Positions 63,001 to 64,000 of a DNA stretch of 64,000 nt are shown here, piece after piece (position 1 is the stretch's first letter; each line of letters opens with the position of its first letter). The notes under the pieces are model-generated. The model saw nothing but the letters and a program-made list of their open reading frames with translations, did not search any database and was not told where the DNA came from. Both the position numbers and the translations under genes were made by a program. Location: contig NZ_JAUZVY010000003.1 of the NCBI RefSeq assembly GCF_030717955.1, forward strand, positions 1 through 64,000. Direction: 5' to 3'. The stretch comes from Alkalimonas delamerensis. Lineage in GTDB: Bacteria; Pseudomonadota; Gammaproteobacteria; Enterobacterales; Alteromonadaceae.

Positions 63001-63227
63001 ACTTAGACGGACGCATCTGTGTTTGCTGCTGGCACTCCATGTCTGTTTCTGTAAGTGATTGTCACAAAGCAAAAAAGCGGGTAGGGTTGGGTACATAAAG
63101 TTTACAAAGGCGGACAGATCTTTGTTTAAAAACGGATTTTTCGGCCGAATAAATGATAGGCTTACATGAATAATTAATAGAAACCATCATCATATTTATT
63201 TCAGAATAGCATTATTTAGGAATATTA
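63001..63227. other. intergenic region, AT-rich boundary
   Basis: Apart from the 3' arm of the stem behind the thioesterase gene I see no feature. From about 63110 the composition turns sharply AT-rich and stays so to the window end. Confidence 0.5.
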
Positions 63228-64000
63228 ATGAAAGACGTATTTAAAGGATTTTACAGTGTTGATGACGCAGTGCTGAAAGATTTATGGAAGGATGAAGATA
63301 CTATTTTTGTTTTTGATACCAACGTTCTACTTAATTTATATGGATATGCTAAACAAACTAGGGATGACTTCTTCGGCATTCTTGATGCTGTTAATGATAA
63401 ATTATGGATCCCGTACCACGTGGGCTTAGAATATCAAAGACGTAGATTAATAGTTATTAAGAATGAAAAAGTAGTTTTTAATGAAATCTCAAATAATTTG
63501 GATAAGATTCAGAAAGTTTTTAAAGGGGATTTTGAGAGACTGGCACTCAAGCGCCGTTTTCCTAAATTGTTTGAAAGTACTGAGAAACTTGAGAAAGAGA
63601 TTAACAGAAGTATTTCAAATTATAAAAAGTCAGTTCAGTACTGGGATAGTGAACAGCCATGTGTAAGATCTCATGATGAAATAAGAGACAAACTCGATTA
63701 TTTTTTTCATGAGAAGGTTGGTGAAAAACCAGAAAGCCAAAACTGGTTAGACGAACTTTACATTGAAGGAAAGGAGCGATTTAAAAATAGAATACCACCG
63801 GGTTTTAAGGATGCAGGAAAAAGCAATGGTGATGATGAAGCGCACTTTTACAACGATGGCTTAAGCTATGAGAGTCAATATGGAGATCTTATTATTTGGA
63901 AGCAAATAATTAAGAAGTCACAGAGTGATAACGTTAAGAATGTGATTTTCATCACCGACGATTCCAAAGAAGACTGGTGGTGCAAAATAAATTCAAATGG
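63228..64000 (+). CDS. PIN-like (PIN_8/DUF4935 type) nuclease, 3' end outside window
   Basis: The first 257 codons of a gene that runs off the window. Start ATG 63228 has AGGA 7 bases upstream. The N-terminus has FVFDTNVLLNLY with Asp30, the PIN active-site strand; later YGDLIIWKQII and VIFITDDSKEDWW supply the further acidic residues typical of PIN_8-type domains. Such proteins are predicted RNases, many found in defence or mobile regions. The gene is much more AT-rich than the window, suggesting transfer. Confidence 0.85.
   Translation, partial: MKDVFKGFYSVDDAVLKDLWKDEDTIFVFDTNVLLNLYGYAKQTRDDFFGILDAVNDKLWIPYHVGLEYQRRRLIVIKNEKVVFNEISNNLDKIQKVFKGDFERLALKRRFPKLFESTEKLEKEINRSISNYKKSVQYWDSEQPCVRSHDEIRDKLDYFFHEKVGEKPESQNWLDELYIEGKERFKNRIPPGFKDAGKSNGDDEAHFYNDGLSYESQYGDLIIWKQIIKKSQSDNVKNVIFITDDSKEDWWCKINSN

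Noticed and set aside
1..64000. CRISPR arrays, rRNA and tRNA genes, intact insertion sequences, prophage genes
   Set aside because: I looked for regular direct repeats, cloverleaf-like sequences, transposase or integrase motifs and phage structural genes and saw none that I could support.

Overview
The window reads as a chromosomal segment of a gammaproteobacterium of the order Alteromonadales. A complete MSHA-type IV pilus locus lies directly upstream of mreBCD, an order known from Shewanella and Vibrio, and rsd/nudC/hemE, slyX/fkpA/yheV, yjgA/pmbA and glrK/qseG/glrR keep gammaproteobacterial neighbourhoods. Rheinheimera or Alishewanella-like is my best guess, from gene style only. Coding density is high, and codon use is uniform and moderately GC-rich except at a few places noted below.

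Region 1 (1-16.8 kb): a divergent PLP enzyme, then the tightly overlapping msh cluster. The secretion half is mshI, mshI2, J, K, L, M, N, E, G; the pilin half is mshB, A, C, D, O, P, Q. I see no mshF or mshH. Region 2 (17-27.5 kb): mreB-mreC-mreD-maf-rng-yhdP-nit-tldD, a cell-shape and envelope operon. A 266-bp element with 25-bp perfect terminal inverted repeats and nested hairpins follows, then ilvE.

Region 3 (29-36 kb) is accessory. It holds a DinJ/YafQ-type toxin-antitoxin pair with a clear promoter-operator, then five consecutive genes for exported proteins of unknown function (two leftward, three rightward). The last of these, a 648-residue membrane-anchored protein, has a beta-rich part followed by a helical-repeat part. 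Several of its motifs resemble the N-terminal module of animal large lipid transfer proteins (vitellogenin, MTP). This is my main candidate for an undescribed system.

Region 4 (36-52.5 kb): two bacterial-PH membrane proteins, yjgA, pmbA, a 46-residue DUF3149 protein, an ABC-F ATPase, yheV, slyX, a WD40 lipoprotein, fkpA, rsd, nudC, hemE, sthA, a DUF3667 protein, an ACT protein and a three-gene ybjQ operon.

Region 5 (52.6-57.6 kb): leuABCD on the minus strand, preceded by a leader peptide gene with consecutive Ile and Leu codons and an attenuator. Region 6 (57.6-61.6 kb): the GlrK/QseG/GlrR system. Upstream lie two perfect TGTC-N10-GACA sites (the GlrR recognition pattern) and a sigma-54 promoter that drives a 60-residue membrane protein sitting where E. 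coli has the GlmY small RNA. Region 7 (61.6-64 kb): a DUF2288 protein, an orphan CcdA-like antitoxin, a hotdog thioesterase and, in AT-rich DNA running off the right edge, a PIN-like nuclease.
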